From positions 124,001-188,000 of the forward strand of contig NZ_BAMO01000001.1 of assembly GCF_000615945.1 (NCBI RefSeq): a stretch of 64,000 bases of DNA, read 5' to 3'. The DNA comes from Caldalkalibacillus mannanilyticus JCM 10596 (GTDB lineage Bacteria > Bacillota > Bacilli > Caldalkalibacillales > JCM-10596). The position numbers and the translations under genes are program-made. The notes below the pieces were generated by a model. That model did not search any database, was not told where the DNA came from, and saw only the letters and a program-made list of their open reading frames with translations. Positions 63,040-64,000 of the stretch are shown here, piece by piece; positions within the stretch are counted from its first letter, which is position 1; each line of letters starts with the position of its first letter.

Positions 63040-64000
63040 CTAGCTGTTTTGTTCGCGAAAGCGAGTCATAAAGCTTTTCAATGCCTGACAGCTCTCTATA
63101 GGAAGGGCATTATAGGTTGAAGCTCTACAGCCTCCGACTGAACGGTGACCATTTAAACCCACAAATCCCTCTTTTTTGGCTTCATCTAAGAATTTCTTCT
63201 CTAATTCAGGTGTGTTCAACGTAAATGTAATATTCATAAGGGAACGGCTTCCTAGCTCAGCATGTCCTTGATAGAAACCATAGCTTTGGTCGATCGTTTC
63301 ATAAATCAACTGGGCCTTTTCTATGTTTTGACGATGAATGGCGCTAACTCCGCCTTTATTTTTGACCCATTCCATCACAAGCTTCAACATATAGATTCCA
63401 AATGTAGGAGGTGTGTTGTAAAGTGAGTTATTCTCAGCATAGGTTCCATAGCTTAACATGGTTGGAAGGGATGGCGTAGCTTTTTCCAATAGTTCTTTTT
63501 TGATAATGACCATAGTGACACCAGAAGGTCCAAGGTTTTTTTGCGCTCCAGCATAGATCAATGAAAATTTACTTACATCTATAGGCTTACATAGGATATC
63601 ACTAGACATATCGGCGATTAATGGGATATCTCCTGTATCCGGAAATGCCATCCATTGTGTGCCGTATATGGTGTTATTAGAAGTGATATGAAGATAGGAG
63701 GAATTCTCAGGAATAGACAACTCATGTAAGCTTGGAATACGACGATATTTCTCTTCTTTGGTTGAACCCGCAATTGTCGTTTCTCCTAATAGTTTTGCTT
63801 CTTTCAGCGCTTTTTCTGACCAGCTTCCTGTTAAGACATAGCTTGCTGGTGAACCTGCTTTCAGAAAATTCATTGGGATCATGCTAAATTGCAGGCTGGC
63901 TCCACCTTGTAAAAAGAGGATATGATAATCCTCTGGAATTTGCCATAGTTCCTTGATCAGAGCAATCGCTTGATTATGAACCTCTTCATAGATGGCTCCT
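63040..64000 (-). CDS. serC: Phosphoserine aminotransferase, partial (5' end outside the window)
   Basis: The reading frame stays open to the window edge, so about 320 C-terminal residues of roughly 360 are present. SerC makes phosphoserine from phosphohydroxypyruvate and glutamate, using PLP. Visible parts are ILFLQGGASLQFSMIPMNFL, the PLP lysine in YAGAQKNLGPSGV, and VGGCRASTYNALP near the end. An internal ATG at 63882 is not the start, since conserved sequence continues upstream. Confidence 0.95.
   Translation of the reverse strand, partial: GAIYEEVHNQAIALIKELWQIPEDYHILFLQGGASLQFSMIPMNFLKAGSPASYVLTGSWSEKALKEAKLLGETTIAGSTKEEKYRRIPSLHELSIPENSSYLHITSNNTIYGTQWMAFPDTGDIPLIADMSSDILCKPIDVSKFSLIYAGAQKNLGPSGVTMVIIKKELLEKATPSLPTMLSYGTYAENNSLYNTPPTFGIYMLKLVMEWVKNKGGVSAIHRQNIEKAQLIYETIDQSYGFYQGHAELGSRSLMNITFTLNTPELEKKFLDEAKKEGFVGLNGHRSVGGCRASTYNALPIESCQALKSFMTRFREQNS

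Noticed and set aside
1-64000. CRISPR array, prophage, transposase, tRNA or rRNA
   Set aside because: No regularly spaced repeats, phage or transposase proteins, or RNA gene signatures were seen by reading. A tRNAscan or IS search was not possible.

Overview
The window looks like chromosome from a low-GC, spore-forming, motile member of the Bacillales, probably in the Brevibacillus/Paenibacillaceae neighbourhood. The reasons are a GerA-type germinant-receptor operon, GerPC-like and GerT/Hsp20-like spore proteins, a DksA/YteA-type protein, sigma-D and sigma-54 (SigL) promoters, Fur boxes and strong AGGAGG ribosome binding sites. Genus is inference. No rRNA, tRNA, CRISPR array, prophage or insertion sequence was recognised.

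Layout. 1-2114: two WYL-domain regulators on the minus strand. 2317-6192: divergent Hen1/Pnkp RNA-repair operon, then a 4'-phosphopantetheinyl transferase. 7529-12988: a giant bacillopeptidase F-like secreted subtilase. 13085-23786: an iron/siderophore locus with a Fur-controlled two-component system, two signal-peptide-less binding-protein-like proteins, a binding lipoprotein, an exporter-type ABC protein, two FecCD permeases, an ATPase and a TPR protein. 23845-27085: RCC1 repeat protein, a CBO0543-like membrane protein, pyrrolidone-carboxylate peptidase and a YiaA/B protein. 27188-30072: nirBD behind two Fnr/Rex-type palindromes. 30204-32778: small genes and a DUF2339 protein. 32859-37184: a germinant-receptor operon (small D-type gene, B, A, C) behind a structured leader. 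37322-39470: P5C dehydrogenase with a sigma-54 promoter, and a Nudix hydrolase. 39510-42290: a sigma-D chemotaxis operon (BMP lipoprotein plus chemoreceptor). 42358-46158: TetR regulator, membrane proteins, and a Fur-controlled flavodoxin followed by a Fe-S PD-(D/E)XK-like protein. 46281-64000: DksA-like protein, PAS kinase, small zinc protein, PAP2 phosphatase, enolase-superfamily enzyme, second chemoreceptor, LysM protein, CspA, BluB, PurU, PrfC, spore proteins, O-antigen ligase-like protein and the end of serC.

The most unusual module is the iron locus. Its two extra binding-protein-like polypeptides lack export signals and sit next to a histidine kinase with almost no extracellular sensor, under Fur boxes. 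This suggests cytoplasmic sensing or handling of imported ferric siderophore. The Hen1/Pnkp operon divergent from paired WYL regulators is the second candidate system.

A caution governs the whole window. At least twelve conserved genes are interrupted by single-base shifts, several in homopolymers, and the other frame restores the expected protein each time. Sequencing or assembly indels explain this better than gene decay, so split genes are described here as one gene where possible.
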